Source of the DNA: Acidithiobacillus sp. AMEEHan
Lineage (GTDB): Bacteria > Pseudomonadota > Gammaproteobacteria > Acidithiobacillales > Acidithiobacillaceae
Length of the DNA stretch: 64,000 nt
Assembly (NCBI RefSeq): GCF_030996345.1
Contig: NZ_CP118747.1
Coordinates: 1,238,001 to 1,302,000 of the forward strand
Direction of reading: 5' to 3'
The notes under the pieces are model-generated. The model had not been told where the DNA came from, did no database searches, and saw only the letters and a program-made list of their open reading frames with translations. Shown in pieces: positions 17,668-26,225 of this stretch. Position 1 is the stretch's first letter; every line of letters begins with the position of its first letter. A program made the translations under genes and the position numbers.

Positions 17668-19059
17668 TCAGGTCGGCGCCTCCACGCAGGGATGCTGGCC
17701 TTGAAAATGTTTGCGCAGTGCGTCGCCGGTAGCGGCAACCAGGGGATGCAAGGACGGCGTCAGGCGCGGTTGGCTGCCGAATTGCATGCTCGCCAGGTCG
17801 GGCGCGGTGGCGCGCATCTGCACGGCAAGGCCAATGGTATTGACGAGCTCACCAGTCGTTGCGCCGCCCAGTATCTGCCCACCCAGTAGTTGCAGGGAGT
17901 CGCGGGCGAAGATGACGCGGCAGTAGATTTCCGTGGTATTGGGCATGGCCGCCGGATGATGATCTGGCAAGCGGGCCTCGCCGACGAGGATGGGAAAGCC
18001 TTCCTGTTCTGCTTGGTGCTCCGTCATGCCGGCGACGCCAAAGGCGAGGCCATCGATTTGGCTGGCATAGACGCTGACCGAGCCAGCGTTGAAACGCAGC
18101 TCCCGCAATCCATAGAGATTCATTCCGGCAATCCGTCCTTCGGCGGCGGCTTGCGAAGCGATCATGGCGTGACTGGCTTTACGGGTGAAAAAATCCTGTT
18201 TGTGTGCACAGTCACCGACGGCGAAAATGCTGGGATCTTCGCGACTGCGCTGGAAGGCGTCTACCCAGACTCCTCCCGAGCGACTCAGGGTGAGGCCCAT
18301 CTCCTGCGCCAGTTGGGTGCGGGGACGGGTGCCGATGGCGATCAACACCGCGTCGACAGGCAGGAGATCCTGTCCAGCAATCTGCACGCCGCCGACCTGT
18401 TTGCCCGAGGCGTCGGCGACTACCGCTTGCACCTTACAGTTCGTGTGGATCCGGACGCCATGAGTTTCGAGCTGTTTTTCCACTGCCGTACAGGCATAGA
18501 GATCGAAGGCGGCCTGCATCAGATGAGGCATCATCTCGATGATATGCACCTCGATACCCCGCTTGCGGATCTCGTCGGCAAATTCCACACCAATGAAGCC
18601 CCCACCGATGATCGCCAAGCGCTCGACTTTGGGGATCAGGGTGCTGAAGAGCTGATCCAGGTAGTTATAGTCCTTCTGGATGCTGAAGACGCCCGCGAGA
18701 TCGAGGCCTGGGATGGGAGGAATGAAATTGTCGGCTCCGGTGGCGAGGACCAGGCGCTCCCAGTGGATGAGATCGCCGTCGTCCAGGCGTGCCGTGCGTT
18801 GCTGCCGATCCACCTGTTTGACTTGGCCGATCTGCAATTGGCCACCTGCCGCCAGCAGCGGCGCGCGACCCGCCATATCCTCGTCGGTGCCGCCCAGGGT
18901 GCCGAAGATATAGGGAATGCCACAGGGGATGACTGCGTCACTTTCCGGGCGTACCACCAGCACCTTCTTATGAGGTGAAAATTGCGCTGCGGTGATCCCG
19001 CACATCATACCTGCGGGGCCGCCACCAATGATCAAGACATCCGTACTCTGTTCTGCCAT
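17668..19059 (-). CDS. FAD-dependent pyridine nucleotide-disulfide oxidoreductase
   Basis: A 463-residue class of NADH oxidase/CoA-disulfide reductase-like flavoenzymes. The N-terminal FAD site is IIGGGPAGMMCG; a redox-type Cys lies in VIPCGIPYIFG (about residue 47); the NAD(P) site is LAIIGGGFIGVEFADEI; the second FAD motif is SIFAVGDCAH. A dimerisation domain occupies about residues 335-450. The single conserved Cys resembles CoA-disulfide/persulfide reductases rather than the CxxxxC of glutathione reductase. It lies 30 bases behind the proton ATPase on the same strand, so the two are probably one transcript. A link to proton or redox balance is an inference; the substrate is unknown. Confidence 0.85.
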   Translation of the reverse strand: MAEQSTDVLIIGGGPAGMMCGITAAQFSPHKKVLVVRPESDAVIPCGIPYIFGTLGGTDEDMAGRAPLLAAGGQLQIGQVKQVDRQQRTARLDDGDLIHWERLVLATGADNFIPPIPGLDLAGVFSIQKDYNYLDQLFSTLIPKVERLAIIGGGFIGVEFADEIRKRGIEVHIIEMMPHLMQAAFDLYACTAVEKQLETHGVRIHTNCKVQAVVADASGKQVGGVQIAGQDLLPVDAVLIAIGTRPRTQLAQEMGLTLSRSGGVWVDAFQRSREDPSIFAVGDCAHKQDFFTRKASHAMIASQAAAEGRIAGMNLYGLRELRFNAGSVSVYASQIDGLAFGVAGMTEHQAEQEGFPILVGEARLPDHHPAAMPNTTEIYCRVIFARDSLQLLGGQILGGATTGELVNTIGLAVQMRATAPDLASMQFGSQPRLTPSLHPLVAATGDALRKHFQGQHPCVEAPT

Positions 19060-19089
19060 GTGTCTTTCCTTCCGTGGCTTGCTGAACTT

Positions 19090-21666
19090 TTACTTTTCCT
19101 GACCTTTTTGCGCGTGCAAAAGGCCCTGTACTTGGCGTCGTAGCGCGGCATTTCCCGTCTCGATCTCGGCAATCATCGGATGCAGGGAGCGATTGAGGGT
19201 GTTGAGGAAACGCAGCTGATGCTCGTGCTGATGATCCATGGCCCGGTGGATAGCCAGTTTGGCGAAGTCCGCGACAAACATCCACACGATGTTGTAGGCC
19301 CACACCAGACCAATCGCCACCCAGGGAATGGCCGGCATCAGCCAGCCGAAGGCGACGATGGCAATGCCAACGATCTGCGTGCCCAGGATGGCAAGCAGCA
19401 GGAGGGGGGCTGGATAGGGTGGCTTCCAGAAGGGGCCACGGGTACGCGTCAGAAACAGCATCAAATGCCCGCCGGCGATGAGTTGCAGAAACATCAGAGT
19501 TTGCAGTTCCCAGTCGGGCAGCTGGAAGGCAAAACGGCCCAGCAGGTAGAGGACCAGGGTACCGCCCAAGGCCAGCAGGCCCATCAATGAGGCCAGGCTG
19601 AGCACCCGCGCCATCTCCCAATGCACGGGGCTACTCTGGACGGCGGTGCGGTCCCAGGCGATGGTCATGATGGGGATGTCGTCGAGCAAGGAGAGAAGGA
19701 CCACCATGATCGCTGTCAGTGGATAGGAATTGAAGATCAGCATGGTGATGACGACAAAAAAGAGGATGTCGAGGGTCATGGCGATGCGATACACAGTGTA
19801 GCTCATCATCCGCTCAAAAATGCGCCGTGCCTCCTCTACGGCCTTGACGATGACATTCAGGCCTGGAGCCGTGAGGATGAGTGCTGCGGCCGCGCGGGCG
19901 GCGTCGGTCGCGCCGGACACGGCAATGCCCACATCTGCCTGTTTGAGCGCCGGGGCATCATTCACTCCATCGCCGGTCATGGCGACGATGTGGCCGCGCC
20001 GCTGCAGCACCTTGACGATGGCGTATTTGTGCTCGGGGAATACCTGAGCAAAGCCATCGGCTTTTTCGATTTCCGCTCCCAAGCCATCTGCAAGCTGCTC
20101 GGTTTCGGCGTATTTCGACAGGCGCTCGTCGACGGTCAGAATGTGGGTACCGAGATTCAACTGTCCAGCAATTTCGCTGGCGATGGCCCGATGATCACCG
20201 GTCACCATCTTGACCTCGATGCCGTGCTTCTGTGCCTCGATGATGGTGTCCTTGGAATCTACCCGCGGTGGATCGAAGAGCGAGAGAATGCCCAGGAACT
20301 GCCAGCTGGCCCCGTCGTCATCGGAGCGGGCGACCCCCAGGGTGCGGAAACCCTTGGCGGCAAAGTCCTCTACCGCCCTTTCCGCCTTGCGGCGCGCATC
20401 CTCGTCCAGTTTGGCCATGTCCATGAGGATTTGCGGGGCCCCTTTGGAGGTTCGGAAATGCTGGCCATCTGGACCCTGAATCTGCCCTTCCGTGCGCTTG
20501 GAAACGGGATCGAAGGGGATGAACTTGTTCTGCTGGAAACCTTGCAGTTGCTTGGTCTTATCCTGGAGGCCAGCCAACACGGCCAGGTCGATGGCATCGG
20601 CATCCTCGGCGCGGGAGGCGAGGGCAGCGGCAACGATCACTTCCTGCTCCTCTTTGGCTTGGAAGAGCACGGTATTCCCCAGGGTGATCTTGTTTTGCGT
20701 CAGCGTACCGGTCTTGTCTGAACAGAGAATATCGACCCCGGCCATCTCCTCGATGGAGGTCAAGCGCGACACAATGGCTTTCATGCGCGACAAGGCCAAG
20801 GCTCCCAGCGCCATGGTCACGGACAGCACAGCAGGCATGGCGACGGGGATGGACGCGACGACGACCACCAGAATGAAGGCCAGCAGCTCCAGGAACGGCA
20901 GTCCTCGTACTAGCTCGACGATGATCAAGATCGTCGACAAAACCAGGGCGAGGATGATGAGAAAATTGCCGATGCTGAGTACGGCCTTCTGAAAGTGGGA
21001 AACCGGCGCCGCCTTCTGGACCAGGCTTGCCGTACGGCCAAAGAAGGTCTTGCTGCCGGTGGCATAGACCACGGCGAGCATCTCCCCCTGCTTGGCGATG
21101 GTCCCGGAGTAGGCCACCGCCCCAGGCTTTTTGTTGACGGGCAGCGATTCGCCGGTCAGCGCCGATTGATCGACGGCAAGGTAGTCGCCGGAGAAGAGTT
21201 TGACATCGGCGGGTAGCACGTCACCCAGCCGCACCCGGATTACATCTCCCGGCACCAGAGTACTGGCTTCGATTTCCTGCCATTGGCCATCACGCAAAGC
21301 GCGCGCCTTGAGTGCCAGCTGATTTTTCAGGGCATTGAGGGCGTCGGCAGCGCCTTTTTCTTCCCAGAAGCCAATGCCACCGTTGATCAGCAGCATGGCG
21401 AAGATCACCAAAAAGCTCTTCCAATCGTCATTGATGGCGGATAACACCGCAGCGACTTCGATCATCCACGGGATGGGGCCCCAAAAGTAGGAAAGCAGCC
21501 GACGCCACAGGGGAGTTTCTTTTTCGTGTAAGGCGTTTTCGCCATATTGTTGCAGTCGCTGCGCCGCCGCATCGGCACTGAGCCCCTTCTCGCTGCTTTG
21601 GAGAACCTGAAAAGCAGCTTCGGGGCTCATCTCTTCCCATTCCTTCGGGTCATGCTCCGTTGCCAT
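19090..21666 (-). CDS. Plasma-membrane proton-efflux P-type ATPase (type III)
   Basis: An 858-residue P-type ATPase of the H+-ATPase (IIIA) group. Visible in order: actuator motif DQSALTGESLPV, the membrane segment with VASIPVAMPAV, phosphorylation site CSDKTGTLTQN, nucleotide region TSKGAPQILMDMA, hinge MTGDGVNDAPALKQADVGIA, then C-terminal helices and a basic tail. Expected role: pumping protons out of the cytoplasm, a fitting pH-homeostasis trait for an extreme acidophile. The ATG at 21666 has an ideal Shine-Dalgarno (aaaggagcgagga). The frame is open about 89 codons further upstream, but that stretch has no ATPase features. The flavin oxidoreductase follows. Confidence 0.94.
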   Translation of the reverse strand: MATEHDPKEWEEMSPEAAFQVLQSSEKGLSADAAAQRLQQYGENALHEKETPLWRRLLSYFWGPIPWMIEVAAVLSAINDDWKSFLVIFAMLLINGGIGFWEEKGAADALNALKNQLALKARALRDGQWQEIEASTLVPGDVIRVRLGDVLPADVKLFSGDYLAVDQSALTGESLPVNKKPGAVAYSGTIAKQGEMLAVVYATGSKTFFGRTASLVQKAAPVSHFQKAVLSIGNFLIILALVLSTILIIVELVRGLPFLELLAFILVVVVASIPVAMPAVLSVTMALGALALSRMKAIVSRLTSIEEMAGVDILCSDKTGTLTQNKITLGNTVLFQAKEEQEVIVAAALASRAEDADAIDLAVLAGLQDKTKQLQGFQQNKFIPFDPVSKRTEGQIQGPDGQHFRTSKGAPQILMDMAKLDEDARRKAERAVEDFAAKGFRTLGVARSDDDGASWQFLGILSLFDPPRVDSKDTIIEAQKHGIEVKMVTGDHRAIASEIAGQLNLGTHILTVDERLSKYAETEQLADGLGAEIEKADGFAQVFPEHKYAIVKVLQRRGHIVAMTGDGVNDAPALKQADVGIAVSGATDAARAAAALILTAPGLNVIVKAVEEARRIFERMMSYTVYRIAMTLDILFFVVITMLIFNSYPLTAIMVVLLSLLDDIPIMTIAWDRTAVQSSPVHWEMARVLSLASLMGLLALGGTLVLYLLGRFAFQLPDWELQTLMFLQLIAGGHLMLFLTRTRGPFWKPPYPAPLLLLAILGTQIVGIAIVAFGWLMPAIPWVAIGLVWAYNIVWMFVADFAKLAIHRAMDHQHEHQLRFLNTLNRSLHPMIAEIETGNAALRRQVQGLLHAQKGQEK

Positions 21667-22078
21667 TCCTCGCTCCTTTTGCGGCTTGTTGACCGATCTC
21701 ACAGATAAGCGGATACGCCTATATGATAGTACAGAACCGGCAACGAGGAGTGGGTGGCGAGATGTCATCGAGGTGCCATCCATGACAGAGACAGGCGCTG
21801 CATGGGAGAGCGAGGACAGCATGCCCAGAGGACGCAAGAAAACCGAAGCATCGATTGATGCAGTCAGCCCAGAATGCGGCCCCTTGGCCTGCCGCCGATC
21901 GTAGCGTGTGGTTCTTGGCCTGATCTTTCGCAAGTCTATCTTGGACCGATTCCCCCAACACTATGTGGAAATCCCTCGGTAAGGGCCCGGCAAGTACGCC
22001 GTGGAGGATCGCGACGAGTATACGGCGCTTTGGCGACCTTTTGCGAACCCGACGCAGCGCTCCAGGATATAACGCAGA
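21667..22078. other. Intergenic region upstream of the proton ATPase
   Basis: A 412-base gap between the ATPase start and tRNA-Arg. Apart from the ATPase Shine-Dalgarno I see no supported gene. Short open frames on both strands lack ribosome sites and family features. An AT-rich patch (tatatgatagta, about 21720) may belong to the ATPase promoter, but no convincing -35/-10 pair can be assigned. Confidence 0.4.
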
Positions 22079-22154
22079 TGGCGCCCCAGATACGAATCGA
22101 ACGTACGACCTACCGCTTAGGAGGCGGTTGCTCTATCCACTGAGCTACTGGGGC
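22079..22154 (-). tRNA. tRNA-Arg (CCT anticodon)
   Basis: A 76-nt cloverleaf on the minus strand. The acceptor stem pairs GCCCCAG with CTGGGGC; the D arm is AGCTCAGTGGATAGAGC; the anticodon stem ACCGC/GCGGT encloses loop CTCCTAA (anticodon CCT); the T loop is GTTCGATTC; and an encoded CCA ends the molecule. It decodes the rare AGG codon. Confidence 0.95.
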
Positions 22155-22190
22155 TTGCCGCCAATGGTAGCAGCTTGGGGTATTTTGCGC

Positions 22191-23198
22191 CTAGCCCAAC
22201 ACCGCAAAATACGCCAGATAGAGAAGTCCGTTAAAGAGGAAATGCAGGGGCCGTAGGCGCACCCCACGCCAGACAAGCAAAAAGGTGTAACCCGCTGCGC
22301 ACAGGGTCAGTCCTACCCCGAGCAGTACCGGTGGGGCAGGTGTCCATGGGGTCAGAGAGACGCCAATGGCAGGCAACAATGACCCCTGAAAGACCAGTGC
22401 ACCGGTGATATTGCCAAAGGCCAGAGTGTCTTTCTTGCGCCGTATCCACAGAATGCTGTTGATTTTTTCCGGTAGTTCGGTGGCTACCGGCACGATCAGC
22501 AGGGAGAGGACGAGCGCCGAAACCCCCAGCCAGGCGGAGAGATGCTCTACCCCATGGACAAAGAGCTCGGCACCAAAGATGATGCCAGCCAGTCCCAGCG
22601 CCAGTTGCAGGAAGATGACCGGCAAGGCATCGGGGAGTCCCAACCGGGAAAGATACAGTGCTGCTTCGGCTTCGGTACCATGACCATCGGCGACCAGGGC
22701 TGCCGAGGCGCGAACCGTGAGCAGAATGTAAAAGAAATAGAATAAGACGAGGAGGGTAGCGATGGCACTGTGCACGATGGCGGCATGGTGTGGAATAAAC
22801 AGCGCGATCGAGGCCAAGGCGAAGGCGGCCAGAAACCAGGACAGATCGCGACGCAGGCCACTGCGCTCGGGCAAGAGCTCGCCCCGCCAGCCGCGCTGAG
22901 CGGCAGCGAATAACGCCATCAAAAACAGGGTGAGAGTGGATAGCATCATCGGCGCACCGAGGATGGCACCGACGCCAACCTCCTCGCCAATCTTCGGGCT
23001 CGATAGGCCGCTCGAGGCGAAGACGGCCACCAGCGGTACCATGGTTTCCGGCAAGGCCGTGCCAACAGCAGCAAAAATGGAGCCGGTGACGCCCTCCGAA
23101 AGTCCCAATCGGTCGCCCAGATGCTCCAAGGAATTGGTGAAGATCTCTGCGGCCAGAAGGATGAGAACGAGGGCGAGAAGAAGCTGGAGGATATCCAT
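22191..23198 (-). CDS. Sodium/calcium exchanger-type (CaCA) membrane protein
   Basis: A 335-residue membrane protein with two inverted exchanger repeats. The alpha-1 region has FAAVGTALPETMVPLVAV and the alpha-2 region has LIVPVATELPEKINSILW, each with the acidic residue of the cation site, and about ten hydrophobic segments flank a short central loop. The family exchanges Ca2+ (or another cation) for Na+, K+ or H+. The ATG at 23198 lies 120 bases from the divergent gene at 23318, and the region between them probably holds both promoters. The ion cannot be told from sequence. Confidence 0.85.
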   Translation of the reverse strand: MDILQLLLALVLILLAAEIFTNSLEHLGDRLGLSEGVTGSIFAAVGTALPETMVPLVAVFASSGLSSPKIGEEVGVGAILGAPMMLSTLTLFLMALFAAAQRGWRGELLPERSGLRRDLSWFLAAFALASIALFIPHHAAIVHSAIATLLVLFYFFYILLTVRASAALVADGHGTEAEAALYLSRLGLPDALPVIFLQLALGLAGIIFGAELFVHGVEHLSAWLGVSALVLSLLIVPVATELPEKINSILWIRRKKDTLAFGNITGALVFQGSLLPAIGVSLTPWTPAPPVLLGVGLTLCAAGYTFLLVWRGVRLRPLHFLFNGLLYLAYFAVLG

Positions 23199-23317
23199 GG
23201 GTCAAGATCTCGGTGCAAGGTAAAGTGACAGAATAAACTTCGCGTTCTATGACGCCCAGTCCTTGCGCGCAAAGAATTTTTGCGCCAAGGTGAATCAGAA
23301 AATTGTGGAGGGGTGTT

Positions 23318-23941
23318 ATGCAGGAACTTTGTCGTTTTTTCGACCGCAGTATACATCACGTAGAGGGTGGAGAGGACACCCCCGCAGTGTATTACATCGC
23401 CGACAAGGATGCCGGTGGCATTCTCGTCAATGCCCCACGCTATGACGCCGCGCTTTGGCAGGAACTGGAGGTGCTGGCCCCGCCGAAGGTACTGTTTCTT
23501 CCAAGTCGTTTTGGTGCCCGGGATCTCTCAACTTGGCAAGACAAGGGCATGCGTGTGGTGGCGCAACCCATGGAGGGAAGAGCCATAGGCGTGGAGCTCG
23601 ATGTTGCCCTCGACAGCAAGCTGCGCCTGACGCGCACCATCGACTTCTTGCCGATGTCCGGTCGCACCGCGGGTTCCTGTGCCCTGCGCCTGCGCAACAA
23701 GCCTGGTGTGATCTTTTTCGGCCCCATCCTCGAGCCTGCTTCGGCGGCTGGCTGGCCGACTCTCATCCCCCACCCGGATGATCAATCCTGGGAGAACCGC
23801 CTCTTTGGTAGCTTGGGTTTACAGGACGTTACGTTTGATTACGCCTTTTGCGATCGTTTCACGCCTGGGCAAACACCGTATGGTCCGGGGGCTGACGCGG
23901 GTATTGCGGCGGCATTGCAGGAATTGCTGGCTGCCGACTGA
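23318..23941 (+). CDS. Metallo-beta-lactamase-fold protein lacking metal ligands
   Basis: A 207-residue protein that follows the beta-lactamase-fold pattern without its metal site. An early strand reads GGILVNAPRYD. Where THxHxDH is expected the sequence is LFLPSRFGARDLSTW. Where PGHTPGS is expected it is LPMSGRTAGSCALRL, followed by VIFFGPIL in place of LFTGD. The His and Asp ligands are thus replaced. It may be a binding or regulatory relative of hydrolases rather than an enzyme; function unknown. ATG 23318 has a strong Shine-Dalgarno (ggagggg). The helicase gene follows 59 bases downstream on the same strand. Confidence 0.6.
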   Translation: MQELCRFFDRSIHHVEGGEDTPAVYYIADKDAGGILVNAPRYDAALWQELEVLAPPKVLFLPSRFGARDLSTWQDKGMRVVAQPMEGRAIGVELDVALDSKLRLTRTIDFLPMSGRTAGSCALRLRNKPGVIFFGPILEPASAAGWPTLIPHPDDQSWENRLFGSLGLQDVTFDYAFCDRFTPGQTPYGPGADAGIAAALQELLAAD

Positions 23942-24000
23942 GTCATGCACCGGCGCCAGAATTGGCGTATAGTGCGCAATCGGTTGCGTAGGGGGTAGGA

Positions 24001-25815
24001 ATGGGAAAGGAAAACACACAGCGTTTCGGCGATTTCGCGCTTGCCGAACCGCTCCAGCGCGCCGTAGCCGAGATTGGCTACGAGCAGCCATCGCCCATTC
24101 AGGCCCAGAGCATTCCCCCGCTGCTCGCGGGCAAGGATGTCATCGGTCTGGCGCAGACCGGCACGGGTAAGACGGCGGCCTTTGCCTTGCCGTTGCTCAG
24201 CCGCGTTGACTGTTCGCAGCGCTTCCCGCAGATCCTGGTGTTGGCACCGACGCGCGAGCTGGCCATTCAGGTGGCTGAGGCGATGCAGAGCTACGCCAAG
24301 TACCTGCCCGGATTTCATGTTCTGCCCATCTATGGTGGACAGTCGATGGGCTTGCAGCTCAAACAGCTGGCGCGTGGGGTGCAGGTGGTAGTGGGCACGC
24401 CGGGGCGCATTCAGGACCATCTGCGTCGACGGACTCTGCAGCTCGACCGGCTCCAGGCGGTGGTGCTGGATGAAGCCGACGAGATGCTGCGTATGGGCTT
24501 CATCGACGCTGTCGAAGACATTCTCCAGCACACTCCGGAACAGCGGCAGGTAGCACTGTTTTCTGCGACCATGCCTGAAGCGATTCACCGTATAGCGCGC
24601 ACCTATCTGCGCGATCCCGTTGAAATCAAGATCAAAAGTGCCACGAAAACCGTGTCTGCCATCCGCCAGCGCTATTGGCAGGTGAGCGGTACCCACAAGC
24701 TCGATGCTCTGACCCGCATCCTGGAAGTGGAAGACAGCAATGCCTGGATCATCTTCGTGCGCACCAAGACCGCCACCGTCGAATTGGCGGAACGTCTGGA
24801 GGCACGTGGTTACGCCTGCGGCGCCCTCAACGGCGATATGAGTCAGGCGTTGCGCGAGCAGACCGTCGAGCGGCTCAAATCGGGTGCCCTCGACATCGTC
24901 ATTGCTACCGACGTTGCGGCCCGTGGTTTGGATGTCGAGCGCATTACCCACGTCATCAACTATGACATTCCCAATGACACGGAGGCTTACGTGCATCGCA
25001 TCGGCCGCACCGGGCGGGCTGGGCGCAAGGGGGAGGCCATTCTCTTTGTGGCCCCACGCGAACGTTACCTGCTCAAGGCCATCGAGCGGGCTACTGGGCA
25101 GAGTATCGAAGCCATGCATCTGCCCAGTCTTGCCGACGTCGCCGACCGTCGGGTGGCGCAATTCAAGGAGCAACTGCTTGCTGTAATCGAGGGAGAGGAC
25201 CTGGCGCCCTTCGAATCTTTGATTGCCCAATACCAGGAGGAGCACGACATTGGCTTGGGCGAAATTGCAGCGGCTCTCGCCTTTTTGGTGCAGAAGGACA
25301 GGCCGCTCTTGCCGGCGCCGGAAACCCGGCCCTCCGCAGCGCTGGACACTGCTGTGCCGTCCGCACGTCCTCGTCGCGAGCGACGTGACAGCGATGGCGA
25401 AGGCAGCAAGCGGCAGAGGCCGCAGGTGCCCCGTCGCGAATCCTCTGCTGCCGAGGGTGAGCCCAATATGCGCAGGTACCGTCTGGACGTGGGTGAGGAG
25501 CACGGAGCGCAGGTAAAGAATATTGTTGGCGCCATTGCCAATGAGTCGGGCTTGCCAAGCCGTCTGATTCGCAAGGTCCAGATTGCCAATGATCACAGCA
25601 CGGTGGAGTTGCCTGCCGATCTCCACGACTCGGTAATCGAGCACTTGAAGAAGACCTGGGTCTGCGGCCGGCCCCTACAAATCCGCCCACTATCGTCTGG
25701 TGACACAGGGGGAGAGAGCTATCCTCGGCGACCAGCGGCGCGGCGCAAAACGGTTGCTGGAGAAGAGCGGCGCGTGGCGCGGCCGAGCACCCGTAAGCGC
25801 GATCGGCGGACATAA
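24001..25815 (+). CDS. deaD: DEAD-box ATP-dependent RNA helicase (DeaD/CsdA type)
   Basis: A 604-residue DEAD-box helicase. Motifs: Q motif PSPIQAQSIPPLL, Walker A AQTGTGKTAA, PTRELAIQV, GTPGRIQDHL, DEADEMLRMGF, SAT, ATDVAARGLDVE and HRIGRTGRAGRKG. A charged linker (about 425-480) leads to a DbpA-type RNA-binding domain with RYRLDVGEEHGAQVKNIVGA, then a basic tail. This layout matches cold-shock helicases that act in ribosome assembly and mRNA turnover. The convergent neighbour is cspA, so two cold-adaptation genes sit tail to tail. Confidence 0.93.
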   Translation: MGKENTQRFGDFALAEPLQRAVAEIGYEQPSPIQAQSIPPLLAGKDVIGLAQTGTGKTAAFALPLLSRVDCSQRFPQILVLAPTRELAIQVAEAMQSYAKYLPGFHVLPIYGGQSMGLQLKQLARGVQVVVGTPGRIQDHLRRRTLQLDRLQAVVLDEADEMLRMGFIDAVEDILQHTPEQRQVALFSATMPEAIHRIARTYLRDPVEIKIKSATKTVSAIRQRYWQVSGTHKLDALTRILEVEDSNAWIIFVRTKTATVELAERLEARGYACGALNGDMSQALREQTVERLKSGALDIVIATDVAARGLDVERITHVINYDIPNDTEAYVHRIGRTGRAGRKGEAILFVAPRERYLLKAIERATGQSIEAMHLPSLADVADRRVAQFKEQLLAVIEGEDLAPFESLIAQYQEEHDIGLGEIAAALAFLVQKDRPLLPAPETRPSAALDTAVPSARPRRERRDSDGEGSKRQRPQVPRRESSAAEGEPNMRRYRLDVGEEHGAQVKNIVGAIANESGLPSRLIRKVQIANDHSTVELPADLHDSVIEHLKKTWVCGRPLQIRPLSSGDTGGESYPRRPAARRKTVAGEERRVARPSTRKRDRRT

Positions 25816-25844
25816 AAATACCGGCTCAGTAAACCGGGCCGGTA
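25814..25844 (-). terminator. Rho-independent terminator of cspA
   Basis: On the minus strand TACCGGC pairs with GCCGGTA (25838-25844 with 25819-25825) around a 12-base loop, followed by TTTTTAT. It lies between convergent cspA and deaD. On the plus strand the hairpin is followed by a weaker T-rich stretch and may also serve deaD. Confidence 0.75.
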
Positions 25845-25896
25845 AGTGTTTTCCCCGCAAGGGGGAGGGCAGTTTACACTGCCCTGCGCGGGCGCA

Positions 25897-26100
25897 TCAG
25901 GCCCGGCGGACCTTCTCGGCCTGCAGGCCTTTCGGGCCACGAGTCACTTCAAAGTTGACGCGCTCGCCTTCCGCCAGGGTCTTGAAGCCGGTGCCTTCAA
26001 TGGCAGAGTGATGCACGAAGACATCTTCCTTGCCATCTTCCGGCGTAATGAAACCAAACCCCTTGCTGTCGTTGAACCACTTTACCGTACCAACCGCCAT
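25897..26100 (-). CDS. cspA: Cold-shock protein, CspA family
   Basis: A 67-residue single OB-fold protein. RNP1 is KGFGFITPE and RNP2 is DVFVHHSAI, after the start [12 protein letters not shown]. It binds single-stranded nucleic acid and acts as an RNA chaperone. The start at 26100 is fixed by family conservation; an upstream in-frame extension has no support. Promoter and terminator are both visible. Confidence 0.96.
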   Translation of the reverse strand: MAVGTVKWFNDSKGFGFITPEDGKEDVFVHHSAIEGTGFKTLAEGERVNFEVTRGPKGLQAEKVRRA

Positions 26101-26143
26101 GTTACACCCCAAATAAATAAAAACAGCCGAACTGGCCAAAGCC

Positions 26144-26171
26144 AGTATAGGCCTTTCTTTGGCAAAAGCAA
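26144..26171 (-). promoter_or_regulatory. Sigma-70 promoter of cspA
   Basis: On the minus strand: -35 TTGCTT (26166-26171), 16-base spacer, -10 TATACT (26144-26149). The start site should fall near 26137, giving a leader of about 37 nt. ACTGGC/GCCAGT at 26131-26146 forms a perfect inverted repeat across the start site. Confidence 0.6.
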
Positions 26172-26186
26172 AGGAGTGTTAGTAGT

Positions 26187-26202
26187 GGGCGCCGAACTTG
26201 TG
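26187..26202 (+). promoter_or_regulatory. Weak sigma-54-like element upstream of fapF
   Basis: GGGCGCC-GAAC-TTGTG keeps the GG and TTG of the -24/-12 consensus at exact spacing, but the -12 GC is GT. It lies 24 bases upstream of the fapF start, which leaves little room for a leader. No TGTWA-N8-TWACA palindrome is close by. Treat as a weak candidate. Confidence 0.25.
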
Positions 26203-26225
26203 CTAGGCTCTGCGCAGGAAAGACC

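Noticed and set aside
17890-18978. A 362-codon plus-strand frame opposite the flavin oxidoreductase
   Set aside because: Antisense shadow; the minus strand has complete FAD and NAD motifs.
23839-25644. A 601-codon minus-strand frame opposite the DEAD-box helicase
   Set aside because: Shadow of the helicase reading frame; low-complexity composition without family motifs.
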